Shown here piece after piece: positions 26,001 through 33,721 of a stretch of DNA of 64,000 nucleotides; positions within the stretch are counted from its first letter, which is position 1; each line of letters begins with the position of its first letter. This DNA is from JAJDNH01 sp964552395 (GTDB taxonomy: Bacteria; Acidobacteriota; Thermoanaerobaculia; Thermoanaerobaculales; Sulfomarinibacteraceae), in assembly GCA_964552395.1 (NCBI GenBank), contig CAZKGM010000001.1:124001-188000 (forward strand), in the 5' to 3' direction. A program made the position numbers and the translations under genes. Under the pieces are notes generated by a model. The model saw only the letters and a program-made list of their open reading frames with translations. It did not search any database and was not told where the DNA came from.

Positions 26001-26233
26001 GTATGGAGAAGATCGAGGCGCTGAAGCGGGCCGGACTCGTCCGTCTGCGCCCGATCCTCATGACGTCGGCGACCACGATCCTCGGCCTACTCCCAATGGC
26101 TATCGGCCTCGGAGAGGGCGCAGAGTTGCGGGTGCCGATGGCGTTGACAGTTATCGGCGGCATGCTCACGGCCACGCTCCTCACGCTGCTGGTGGTCCCT
26201 GCCGTCTACACCATTCTCGACCGCAGTAGATGA
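23003..26233 (+). CDS. RND efflux permease 2
   Basis: 1076 residues, clearly an RND pump but only distantly similar to permease 1. Signatures: helix 1 (DASIRRPVTVVVFSAAAIVF), the porter-loop start (LLPNITYPSMTVKTEYPGTA), helix 4 (GVGLLVDNGIVVLEAVQRR) and helix 10 (IAVNDAIVKIDYTNQLRRSG). A longer amphipathic insert (~500-550, ERPSFFLSRWVSEGVLWVSV) sits between helix 6 and the second half. Coupled to the adaptor by a 4-nt overlap. The RND-adaptor-RND order allows a heteromeric pump (as MdtBC) or two pumps sharing an adaptor. No TolC-type outer-membrane channel is encoded in the window. Confidence 0.9.
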   Translation: MKIVDASIRRPVTVVVFSAAAIVFGAVAFSHLAVDLLPNITYPSMTVKTEYPGTAPAEVESLLTRPIENAVGVVNNVVRVTSSSRADVSEVTLEFAWGTNMDFAALDVRERLDVVRLPPEAERPILLRYDPKLDPIMKISLFGSADLARLRFVADERIKRELERVEGVAGVLVSGGLEEEIEVELDERKLANLGMTAEQVRSRLAAENVNLTGGTLREGETEYLVRTLNEFKRPADIQRIVIRRSGDTIIRLEDVARVFTGHKERDIITHVDGHESVELALYKEGGTNTVTVSDAVKTRLDSLRKEITASSPNLRLQVVTDQAHYIRQSVQQVLKSAVYGGILAVLVLFFFLRSVKKTAIISLSIPVSVVATFFLMYVSGISLNVMSLGGLALGVGLLVDNGIVVLEAVQRRSEDGLDEVTAAREGTSEVAKAITASTLTTICVFVPIIFVEGVAAQLFRDQAITVACSLVVSLIVALTVVPMLASRRLHWAEPAAEEAADERPSFFLSRWVSEGVLWVSVRVLRGAKAVVGGLSWELGRLAKPFLDLFDAGLAGFRATYERALAVVLRHPVITVLITALCLAGSLGLYRQLGSELIPELVQGELYVDIEMPPGTRLEVTQRQLGGLEAYAQKLPGVRTVYSIAGASGEQGGAAGEIRENIGQLTLTLDPPISREREGAVMTALRQRLDDENRVLKETALDRSATSSEPVIQYRFGRPSYFSFKTAIELEIRGENLALLKRLASDAMNRMRRISGLADLKSSTEGGYPELQVRFDRDRLAAFGFTVSQVAEKIRTKVEGDIATDITRTDRTIDIRVRDQERYRDSARGLANLNVAETGTTAIPLSAVAEVVPTQGPAEIRRGDGSRVALITANLAGRDLGSVSKDIEDTLRGMTWPEGYDWRLGGQEKEMKTSFGSMGLAFGLAVFMVYLVMASQFESLLHPFVILFSVPFAVIGAFVAMYLFHVTISVVSLIGLVLLAGIAVNDAIVKIDYTNQLRRSGMEKIEALKRAGLVRLRPILMTSATTILGLLPMAIGLGEGAELRVPMALTVIGGMLTATLLTLLVVPAVYTILDRSR

Positions 26234-26443
26234 TGAGCGGATTCTCCGGGTGGGCCTCGACAGCTGTGTGGGAGCTGCACACTACCGACGTGTGCCGGCT
26301 TGAGTCACGGCGTGTCCCGATCTGAAACATGCCTCTCAGCTGCTCCCCGTCACAGTTGGGATGAGGGTGGCACGGCACTTGCTGATGTTCCGGGCAAGGG
26401 AGAGGCAGACGGAGGTGGAGGGCCGAGACGGAGGATGTCGAGT

Positions 26444-27412
26444 ATGAGCTTCCTGTCAGATGCAGTCGGACTACTCAGGCGCCGGTTGGTCTCGGGGCGA
26501 CGGCAGGATGTACCCGCCCGCCCTCTGGCCCGGCGGAGGGGCGGAGATCGCCGGCGGGCGGTGCCGGAGACCATCGGTCCGTACGAGGTTTCACAGCTTC
26601 TTGGGCGCGACGACGAGCTGCTGCTGCTCAAGGCCTGGGACGCGGGACGGGCGCGCTGGGTGAGGCTCGCGGCACTTCGGCTCGAGGATGGTCTCGACGC
26701 GACCGAGCGCTTACGACGGATGGCCCGTTTGCATCACATCGCCGATCCGTTGACCGCGGTCCGGCATAAGGGTGTGCTGCGTGTCCATGGTCTCGAGTAC
26801 CACGAGGGTTGGGGATGCGTTGTCATGGAGCAGCTTGAGGGAGTGCAGCTCACCGAGCTGTTGGCCCAGTCGGAAACTCTGTCGCCATCACAGGTCGCTC
26901 CGCTCGGCGCTGCGCTGGCATCGGTGATCGCCGCAGCGGCCGAGGCAGGGGTTGAGATCATCGACCTGGACCCGGCAGAGATCATGCTCACGAGCAGGGG
27001 AGAGATCAAGGTCTGTTCCCTCGGCCGCAAGGGCCAGGCTGGAGACGGTGGGACCTCCCTCGACGCGCCCAATGTGAGCGGGCTATCCAACCTGGGCGCG
27101 CTTCTCTACCGTTGTCTGACCGGCAGACGCCCCTCCCTCCCGTCTACGGCCGAGAAGCCGACGCGACGAGCCCTGACCCCCATCTCGGCATACCGCCCGT
27201 CGGTGCCGGCGGACCTGGAGCGCATCATCATGGGCCTGATGATCTTCGACACAGAGGAGGTGCGCCTGTCGCCGCCGGTTGTGGCCGGAGGCCTGGAGCG
27301 CCTGGTCAAACAGCATGGCTGGAACTGGCAGACGCCTGAGTCTGCCGCCGCCACTGAGCCGCCGCGGTTCCCTTCACCAGAAGCGGACGGCCAAGAGGCA
27401 ATCCCCGCCTGA
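26444..27412 (+). CDS. Protein-kinase-like protein, probably a pseudokinase
   Basis: 322 residues. A basic N-terminal ~45 residues precede a Ser/Thr-kinase-like fold beginning GPYEVSQLLG. The ATP-anchoring Lys of the usual VAxK is Ala (VRLAALRL), the catalytic-loop Asp is kept (IIDLDPAEIML) but its Lys and Asn are changed, and the metal-binding DFG is SLG (IKVCSLGRKG). Catalysis is therefore unlikely. The C-lobe is recognisable (NLGALLYRCLTGRRP) and is followed by a short Pro-rich tail. ATG 26444 is preferred because GGAGG at 26430-26434 has correct spacing; ATG 26435 touches it. It lies 210 bp after the RND operon on the same strand. Confidence 0.65.
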   Translation: MSFLSDAVGLLRRRLVSGRRQDVPARPLARRRGGDRRRAVPETIGPYEVSQLLGRDDELLLLKAWDAGRARWVRLAALRLEDGLDATERLRRMARLHHIADPLTAVRHKGVLRVHGLEYHEGWGCVVMEQLEGVQLTELLAQSETLSPSQVAPLGAALASVIAAAAEAGVEIIDLDPAEIMLTSRGEIKVCSLGRKGQAGDGGTSLDAPNVSGLSNLGALLYRCLTGRRPSLPSTAEKPTRRALTPISAYRPSVPADLERIIMGLMIFDTEEVRLSPPVVAGGLERLVKQHGWNWQTPESAAATEPPRFPSPEADGQEAIPA

Positions 27413-27523
27413 CGAGTCGGAGCTCAGCTAGCTCGCAGGAGGAGGGTCTTTCCGCTGCGGAATCCTGCCGCTCATGGTCAGGCTCGTAGCCCGTGCCGAC
27501 CTACTCGACCATGGAGGCCGTGG

Positions 27524-29962
27524 CTACTCGACGGACACGCTTGAAAGCTGCAGGCCGAACGCCTTGGTGATGAACACAGCCATCTCATCCCGGCCCAGCA
27601 CGCGATGAGGACAGTAGTTGCCCTCTCCGCACCCGGCCGTGATTCCGCTGGCAGCCAAGTAGTGGATGAAACGACATCCGCCGTCGTCCGCCGCCACGTC
27701 GGAAAACACAGATACGCCATCGGGACCGGCGACACAGTTGTAATCGCCCATACCCGGCACCGTGCCCGAAAACGGAATCGAGCTGCGACCGGCCGTGGCA
27801 GCGCCAATGAAAATGGCCATCTGCCAGCGGTCAACCGGATTGCCCGGGCAGTACATCCCTGCTGCGCACCCGGACGTGACCTGGGTCGCCGCAATATAGT
27901 GGATGAACCGGCAGCCGCTGTCGGCTGGCGGTACATCGGAGAATACCGACATGCCGTCTGGGCCAGCCACGCAGTTGTAGTCGCCCATATCCGGCACCAC
28001 GCCACTGTAGGGGACGGCACCGTCGGAGATTGCCTTCGCGAGGAACACAGCCATCTCCCAGCGAGAGATGGTGGCGTCAGGGCAGTAGGTCGAGGCCCCG
28101 CAGCCGGTGGTGATGCCGTTGTGGAGGAGGGTCTCGATGAAGCTGTAGCCCCAACGGGAGGACGGCACGTCCGTGAAGCTCGAGCCCAGATGGATGGTCC
28201 ACTCCGCCGTGCGGTTCGTGGTCAGGTCCTCCGTGGCAACCAGGTCGACATGCGTGCTGGGTCGCTGCCCCTGCGATAGGACTCCTGTTTCGTAGCAGTT
28301 GCCGCCCTTGCTCCAACAGTCGGTCTCCTCACCCGGCATCATGAAGCCGTAGACGGCCGATTCGTCGGGAACGGTGAACGTGAAACCCGTTGGCCCGGTG
28401 AAGGCGGAAAGGGTGCCAATCACCTGCATCGGAGAGCAGCCGTCCGGGTAGCGCCAGGTGGGCGATAGCACGACGCGCTCGCCGGGCTCCAGGAGGCCGT
28501 TCAGGTTCGAGGTTCCACCGCTCGCCGGGTGGGTATCGACGTCGATGCCGAGCGCTGTCATGTTCTGCTGGCAGGGTGCAGAGGATGGCACGGCAAAATG
28601 AGCGACGGTCCCCAGCGATGCTTTGATATAGGCCGTCATGTAGCCCATGTTGAGATGCTCTCGCTTGTCGTTGGTTGTGTGGTAGTACTGATTGAAGTCG
28701 TCCTGGTCGTCCTCGATGGCGAGGATGGCGGGGTAGCCACGGCTCCAGAATGAAGCATGGTCGCTGGCTGTGATCCCGTCCGAATCGATGATGGGTGACA
28801 GCGACCCCGAGAGCCCATAGACCGATACGACATCGTTGAACATTGTGGCGATTGCAAGATCGTCCGGGTAGCCGGCCGAACCACTGGTCCGAGTGTGCAA
28901 CCGGAGCGTGGGACCATCCAGTTGGTCCCAGCCGATCATGTCCATGTTGAAGACGCCGACGATGTTGTCGCCAGCAGCCTGCGCGGCGGCAGCGTACCTG
29001 GAGCTCCCGAGCAGCCCCTGCTCCTCGCCGGTGAAGAAGACAAACCGGATGGTGCGCTCGAACCAGTACTGGCTCAGAATCTGTGCCGCCATCATCACCC
29101 CAACCGACCCGCTGGCGTTGTCGTCGGCCCCGGGGGCTAGCGTGCCCGAGGGCATGTCGTCGAGGTGGGCGGTGATGAGGACGATCTCATCCGGATGTGT
29201 GGATCCGAGCTTCTCGCCGACTACGTTCCGCCCCGAGTAGCCGCCCGATGTCCAGTTGTCGAATGCAGGGTCGAGATCGTACTGCAGCATGTACTCGTAG
29301 ACGTACTGGGTCGCTTTCTGGATAGGGGTTCCGGAGCTCGTGTGGCGAGTAGCGATGGTGTAGGGGCTTCCCTCGATCGTGACCGGGGTCTCGCCGCTGA
29401 GGTCGCCGTCGTTTGCGTAGGTCGCAGCCTGCGTGACCGCAGCGATGATGTCCGCGACACGAGGGTCGTACGTGATCGCCGGAAGCTTGGGGGCGCGAGA
29501 TGTCGGCGTCAACGCCATTGGCGCCTCGCTGAACAGGCCGAGATCGAACCCGAGGTCCCCCAACTCCTCCCGGCGTCCCGGGGCATCCCTGACGACGATT
29601 CGCCTGCCGTCGTCGAGAAGCACGGGGAACCGTCGTGCCGCCTCGGCGCGGGCCCCTTCCCGTCGCTCCAGGGCGATCAGGTACCGGGCTCCCGCGCTGT
29701 CCTCGTCCAGCACCCGCGCCCCGAGCGGCTTTCCGACCGACGCCGGAGCCAAAACCAGCGCATAGGTGACCCCCGCCCGATCCCGAAGAACGGCGCGTAC
29801 GGGCAAACCCAGCTTCGCCACCGGCGTCGCGAGGTCGACGCGCATCAGTGCAAGCGGCTCACTGCTGCCGGTTGTAGGGGACGGTACTGCAAGCCCGAAG
29901 CCTGCCACGGCGGTCAGCACCGCGGTCACGATACCGACGAGACGACCCCAACCTGAACGCAT
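27524..29962 (-). CDS. Secreted M28 zinc aminopeptidase with three Cys-rich SLH-like repeats
   Basis: 812 residues with a signal peptide. The M28 peptidase domain (~210-490) has all ligand motifs: ITAHLDDMPSG, PGADDNASG, FFTGEEQGLLGS, VFNMDMIGWD and YYHTTND. A ~100-residue beta domain follows, then three S-layer-homology-like repeats near the C-terminus, each ending in a motif such as GITTGCGASTYCPD, VTSGCAAGMYCPG or GITAGCGEGNYCPH, with extra conserved Cys. These repeats are known from secreted proteins of Thermoanaerobaculia-type bacteria and probably anchor the enzyme to the cell surface. It would trim N-terminal residues from external peptides. The start is set by GGGAGG upstream; ATG 29965 or 29977 are alternatives. 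Confidence 0.88.
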   Translation of the reverse strand: MRSGWGRLVGIVTAVLTAVAGFGLAVPSPTTGSSEPLALMRVDLATPVAKLGLPVRAVLRDRAGVTYALVLAPASVGKPLGARVLDEDSAGARYLIALERREGARAEAARRFPVLLDDGRRIVVRDAPGRREELGDLGFDLGLFSEAPMALTPTSRAPKLPAITYDPRVADIIAAVTQAATYANDGDLSGETPVTIEGSPYTIATRHTSSGTPIQKATQYVYEYMLQYDLDPAFDNWTSGGYSGRNVVGEKLGSTHPDEIVLITAHLDDMPSGTLAPGADDNASGSVGVMMAAQILSQYWFERTIRFVFFTGEEQGLLGSSRYAAAAQAAGDNIVGVFNMDMIGWDQLDGPTLRLHTRTSGSAGYPDDLAIATMFNDVVSVYGLSGSLSPIIDSDGITASDHASFWSRGYPAILAIEDDQDDFNQYYHTTNDKREHLNMGYMTAYIKASLGTVAHFAVPSSAPCQQNMTALGIDVDTHPASGGTSNLNGLLEPGERVVLSPTWRYPDGCSPMQVIGTLSAFTGPTGFTFTVPDESAVYGFMMPGEETDCWSKGGNCYETGVLSQGQRPSTHVDLVATEDLTTNRTAEWTIHLGSSFTDVPSSRWGYSFIETLLHNGITTGCGASTYCPDATISRWEMAVFLAKAISDGAVPYSGVVPDMGDYNCVAGPDGMSVFSDVPPADSGCRFIHYIAATQVTSGCAAGMYCPGNPVDRWQMAIFIGAATAGRSSIPFSGTVPGMGDYNCVAGPDGVSVFSDVAADDGGCRFIHYLAASGITAGCGEGNYCPHRVLGRDEMAVFITKAFGLQLSSVSVE

Positions 29963-30006
29963 CATCGCCTCCCGCATGAATCTGTGCCGAGTTTCCCTCA
30001 GGCCCG

Positions 30007-30018
30007 GTGTGGCCACAC
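30007..30018. promoter_or_regulatory. Perfect 12-bp palindrome upstream of M28 gene
   Basis: GTGTGGCCACAC, a perfect palindrome 45 bp before the M28 peptidase start. It could be an operator for a dimeric regulator; no matching site was found near other genes. Confidence 0.3.
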
Positions 30019-30144
30019 TAACACGCAGTGCGCAACTTGCCAAACCAGAGTTTGCGGCTGCGACGTGGCCTCAAAACAATGTGAGGCATTGCGACCTGCC
30101 GGGGAGACAGCTCAGAGGCCCTTGTTTACCTCGGGCATGAACGT

Positions 30145-30333
30145 CTACTTGGGAGAAGTCCTCAAAATCTCGTGGAGGTAGCTGCTGTACATGGACTTCC
30201 ATGCCTCTGGTTCAAGACCTCCTATGACGAACTCCAGCTGCTCGTCCGACAGCTCGATGCCGTCCTCGCCGGAAGCCGGGGGCCGCCGTGGCGGCCGCGA
30301 CGGCCCGCCTTCGGGTGGATTCCAATCAGACAT
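30145..30333 (-). CDS. Small peptide with double-glycine leader, candidate RiPP precursor
   Basis: 62 residues. A Pro/Gly-rich charged N-terminus is followed by IELSDEQLEFVIGG, the classic 'LSxEELExVxGG' double-glycine leader of bacteriocin and other ribosomal peptide precursors, and then a 23-residue possible core (LEPEAWKSMYSSYLHEILRT plus SPK). The core has no Cys but has Ser, Thr, Tyr and Trp. AAAGGAA about 7 nt upstream supports the start at 30333. No modifying enzyme (LanM, YcaO, radical SAM) and no C39 peptidase/ABC exporter lies nearby; the next gene on the same strand, 180 bp away, is the M28 aminopeptidase. It may be an orphan precursor served by distant enzymes. A chance resemblance is possible because the protein is short. 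Confidence 0.6.
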   Translation of the reverse strand: MSDWNPPEGGPSRPPRRPPASGEDGIELSDEQLEFVIGGLEPEAWKSMYSSYLHEILRTSPK

Positions 30334-30525
30334 CGCCGGTTCCTTTCCCGCGAGCGATGCTGCCCGCTCGCTGACTTCTGGAGTTCTCGACGCCCATTCT
30401 ACAACCTCGGGCCGACGTTGGGTGTCGAGCTTCCGGGGAGCATTCAATCTTCCGCAGGGGTGGACATTCCTGCCGCTGACGGCCGATCATGATCGTGACG
30501 TTCAGGTGAATCCGGGGAGGTGGCG

Positions 30526-32070
30526 ATGAAGGGTCACTGTCCTGACTACGTTCGCTTGACCGGTGATCCAATCCGGCATCTCGGCTCGCACGCGTGGCTG
30601 CGATGGCTGCCCCCCCTGCTGGTCGTATTGAGTGTGGCCGCCACCACCTCGGGTGGCGTCGCCGAGCGGCTTGGACCGTCACAACTGTTCTACCTGGGTG
30701 CGTTCCGTCTCCCCGAAGTGACGAGCGAGTCGCCGGCGGTCTGGGACTGGGGAGGGCAGGCGATGACGTTCTTTCCGGCCGGCGATCCGGGCGGTGGGAC
30801 CGACGGCTTCCCGGGTTCTCTTTTCGTCACCGGGCTGGACACGGACAACTGGGTGTCGGAGATTGGCATCCCGCACCCGAGCCTGTCACGCAACGTGGAG
30901 GAGCTGCCCGCGGCGGTGACCTTGCAGCCGTTGGCCGATGTCAGGGATGGCCTCTTCGCGACCTTCACCGAGCTACCGCGCGTCGGCCTGGAGTATCTTC
31001 CGGCCCAGGCCGGACAATCGGCCGGCCTGCTCCACCTCGCGTGGGGACAGCACTTCCACGAGGAGCCCGGCGTTACGATAGCACCCACCCATGCCTGGTG
31101 TGGCCTCGACTTGGCTCATCCGGACACGCAGGGACCGTGGTGGATCGGAACTGTGGCCGCCAACGAGGCGGGGTTCATCTACAGCATCAACGACTACCTG
31201 TTTGCGATCCCTGACGCCTGGGCCGACGCCCACCTCGGAGGACGGAGGCTCGCGACCGGCAGATTCCGCGACGGCGGCTGGTCGGGCATGGGGCCGAGCC
31301 TGATCGCCTACGGGCCCTGGCTCGACGGCGACCCGCTCGGCGCCGCTCCGCCGCCGAACGCAGAGCTTTCCCGCATCCCTCTGATCCTGTACTCCAGCAC
31401 ACTCGAGGCCGGTGACCACCGGCTCACCAGCTACAGCAACGCGGACGCCTGGACAGGCGGCGCCTGGATTACCTCCGGCTCGCGGTCGGCGGTCATCTTC
31501 GCGGGCACGAAAGGCTCCGGCTACACGTGGTACGGCTTCTTCACGCCCGAGGGGGTCGATCCCCCACCCCTGTTCGGGGAGGGCGCTCCCTGTGTGTACA
31601 CCGTCGGCGACATCATGTGCGTCCGCCCCGATGGTGAGACCGCGTGCACTCAGGAGGACATGCTGCCCTGTACTGGCGCATCGACGACGCAGGCGAGCCG
31701 CGGGTGGTGGGCCTCGCGCTTTGACGCCGTCCTGCTCTTCTACGACCCGGATGATCTGGCGGCGGTGGCAGCCGGTTCCCTGGAGCCATACCAGCCCCAG
31801 CCCTACGCCACGCTCGAGATCGATGAGCACCTGTTCCTCAACGCCACCATGCCGGATGTGACGATGTACAACGGCTACGGCGACCAGCGGAGAGGGCGGC
31901 TCGGGGCGGTGGCCTTCGACCGCGGAAGCGGCCTGCTGTACGTGCTCGAGCAGTTCGCGGATGAGTATCGTCCGCTGGTCCACGTTTGGAGGGTGCAGGA
32001 ACAGGCCGGCTCGCCGGCTCGGCGTCCAGCGCGGGCACGGGGCCGGGCCCGACCCGTTACCGTGCGGTAG
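30526..32070 (+). CDS. Secreted protein of unknown function
   Basis: 514 residues. An N-terminal hydrophobic segment (LPPLLVVLSVAATTSGGVA) after a basic stretch acts as a signal peptide. The rest is Trp/Gly/Asp-rich with repeated strand-like phrases (QLFYLGAFRLPE, GSLFVTGLDTDNWVSEIGIP, FIYSINDYLFAIPDAW, GAVAFDRGSGLLYVLEQF), consistent with a beta-propeller-like secreted protein, and two Cys pairs near ~345-375. I do not recognise the family. GGGGAGG before ATG 30526 sets the start. It is divergent from the RiPP-like peptide. Confidence 0.7.
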   Translation: MKGHCPDYVRLTGDPIRHLGSHAWLRWLPPLLVVLSVAATTSGGVAERLGPSQLFYLGAFRLPEVTSESPAVWDWGGQAMTFFPAGDPGGGTDGFPGSLFVTGLDTDNWVSEIGIPHPSLSRNVEELPAAVTLQPLADVRDGLFATFTELPRVGLEYLPAQAGQSAGLLHLAWGQHFHEEPGVTIAPTHAWCGLDLAHPDTQGPWWIGTVAANEAGFIYSINDYLFAIPDAWADAHLGGRRLATGRFRDGGWSGMGPSLIAYGPWLDGDPLGAAPPPNAELSRIPLILYSSTLEAGDHRLTSYSNADAWTGGAWITSGSRSAVIFAGTKGSGYTWYGFFTPEGVDPPPLFGEGAPCVYTVGDIMCVRPDGETACTQEDMLPCTGASTTQASRGWWASRFDAVLLFYDPDDLAAVAAGSLEPYQPQPYATLEIDEHLFLNATMPDVTMYNGYGDQRRGRLGAVAFDRGSGLLYVLEQFADEYRPLVHVWRVQEQAGSPARRPARARGRARPVTVR

Positions 32071-32147
32071 GTCTTCCGCGGCTCGAGGTGCAGTATCGGC
32101 GCCCTCCGCCGGCATCGATTCGCCCGTACGTCGCCTCACAGGGCGGG

Positions 32148-33698
32148 CTAGCTCCCGCCGGGCTCCCGGCCGGGGGGTGGCTCCGCAGCCACCACACCTT
32201 CGGCGATCACGATCTCGACTCGCCTGTTCTTTCGTCGCCCATCGGCGGTTGTGTTGTCGGCGATTGGCCGGCTCTTGCCGTACCCGACGGTCGTCATGCG
32301 GTCGCCGGCTACACCTTGAGCCTGAAGCAGTTGCCGGACGGCCTCCGCCCTCTGCTGGGAGAGGCCGAGGTTGTAGGCATCGCTGCCGGTAGCGTCGGTG
32401 TGGCCCTCCACTCTGAGGTTGAGCTCCGGCATGATGAGTAGGATCCCGGCCAGCTTCGCCAGGACCAGCTGGGCCTCCGGCTTGAGCGTGGCCTGGTTGA
32501 CATCGAAGAGAATATCCGGGAGGTTGAGGATGAGCCCGCGCACCGACTGCTGCGTTTCGGCAACCTTGGACAGCGCACCCTGGAGCCGGGATGAGAGCCG
32601 CTCCTTCTCGCTGCGAAGGCCGGCCATCGAATGCTCGAGCTGCTGTTTCTCAGCTTCCATCTTCGCCAGCTCGGACTGAGCTGCGGCGACCGCCGCCTCC
32701 GTGGCGGCCTTCTGGCTCGCTGCTTCCGCAGCGGCCTGCTCGCGGGCCGCCTCGGCGGCGGTTTTTTCGCGGGTCGCTTCAGCGAGGGCGAGTCGCGACG
32801 CTTGAAGGCTGCCCTGAGCCTCGGCGAGCGCCGCCTGCGCGCTCTTTGCCCGATTCTCGGCCGCGCCGGCCCGTTCCTCGAGCGCCCTCATCTCCGCCTT
32901 GCGCGCGGCGATCTCCTTCGCCAGCCGCTCGGCCTCCTTGCGTCGGGTCGTGATCTGGATCGAGTCGGAGCTGAGAGCCACCACGCGTCGGGCAAAGTCG
33001 ACGCGTTCCTTGGCTCGCCGGCTTGCGGTTGCAAGGGCACGAGCCTGGTTGAGGGCGATCGTGGCCTCGCGGTAGATCTGTGGCGCGTAAGAACCGGCAC
33101 CGCTGCGATCGGCCAGCTCATGGGCCTTTTCGGCCTGCAGGAGGTCGAGTGGCTTCGAGCTGTCCCAGGAGATGTCTGCAATCGTGTTCAGAGCGTGTGC
33201 CGGGGCCGGGGCAAGGCCGGCGTAGGAGAACGGGATCGATGGCGCCTGCCGGTCCCTGCTCGAAGAGCTCGTGAACATGACCATCTCTGAAGGCTTCTCG
33301 ACGAGCGAGTAAGGCTCCGCCGTGACCAACAGAGCAAAGGTCTTCTGACCGGTTGAGAACCTCGTCTTGCCGCTGTCGCCGTCCAGCTGCAGCTCGCCGA
33401 GGTTCTCGGCGTTCCCGTCTCGAGTGACGGCCCAGGCTACATAGCAAGTCACGTCGCCACCGAACAGGATGGCCGGCTTCATGTCCCGGTAGTCGATCTC
33501 GATCTGGGTCTGTGCCTCGTGCGCCTGGACCTTGGCGCGAAGCTTTGCCCGCGGCGCTTCAGCCGACGGCACGAGGTCGAGCTTCACCGTCCTACGTTCC
33601 GGGTAGGTGACCGCGGTCAGCGTGATCTCGCCTGCCGCGGCCGTGGTGGCTCCGAGCAGAAGTGCGGCCGTCACAAGGAAGCTTGCGCAGCGTGTCAT
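32148..33698 (-). CDS. OmpA family protein with DUF4398-like and coiled-coil regions
   Basis: 516 residues with a signal peptide (cleavage near TAAAG-EI). A ~150-residue beta domain leads to a DUF4398-like helix (LDLLQAEKAHELADRSGAGS), a long Ala/Glu coiled coil (~255-390), and a C-terminal OmpA domain (ILFDVNQATLKPEAQLVLAK, RVEGHTDATGSDAYNLGLSQ, GYGKSRPIADN, RKNRRVEIVI) with the peptidoglycan-contacting Asp and Arg present. It should link the outer envelope to the cell wall. AGGAGG with a 9-nt gap fixes the start. It lies 23 nt after the aconitase gene, so they are probably cotranscribed, an odd pairing. Confidence 0.85.
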   Translation of the reverse strand: MTRCASFLVTAALLLGATTAAAGEITLTAVTYPERRTVKLDLVPSAEAPRAKLRAKVQAHEAQTQIEIDYRDMKPAILFGGDVTCYVAWAVTRDGNAENLGELQLDGDSGKTRFSTGQKTFALLVTAEPYSLVEKPSEMVMFTSSSSRDRQAPSIPFSYAGLAPAPAHALNTIADISWDSSKPLDLLQAEKAHELADRSGAGSYAPQIYREATIALNQARALATASRRAKERVDFARRVVALSSDSIQITTRRKEAERLAKEIAARKAEMRALEERAGAAENRAKSAQAALAEAQGSLQASRLALAEATREKTAAEAAREQAAAEAASQKAATEAAVAAAQSELAKMEAEKQQLEHSMAGLRSEKERLSSRLQGALSKVAETQQSVRGLILNLPDILFDVNQATLKPEAQLVLAKLAGILLIMPELNLRVEGHTDATGSDAYNLGLSQQRAEAVRQLLQAQGVAGDRMTTVGYGKSRPIADNTTADGRRKNRRVEIVIAEGVVAAEPPPGREPGGS

Positions 33699-33721
33699 TG
33701 GGAAGTTCCTCCTATCCATAT

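Noticed and set aside
18430..26233. Heavy-metal (CzcA) type assignment for the RND pumps
   Set aside because: Helix 4 reads LVDN in both, without the metal-type DGAVV motif, so a hydrophobe/drug type is more likely.
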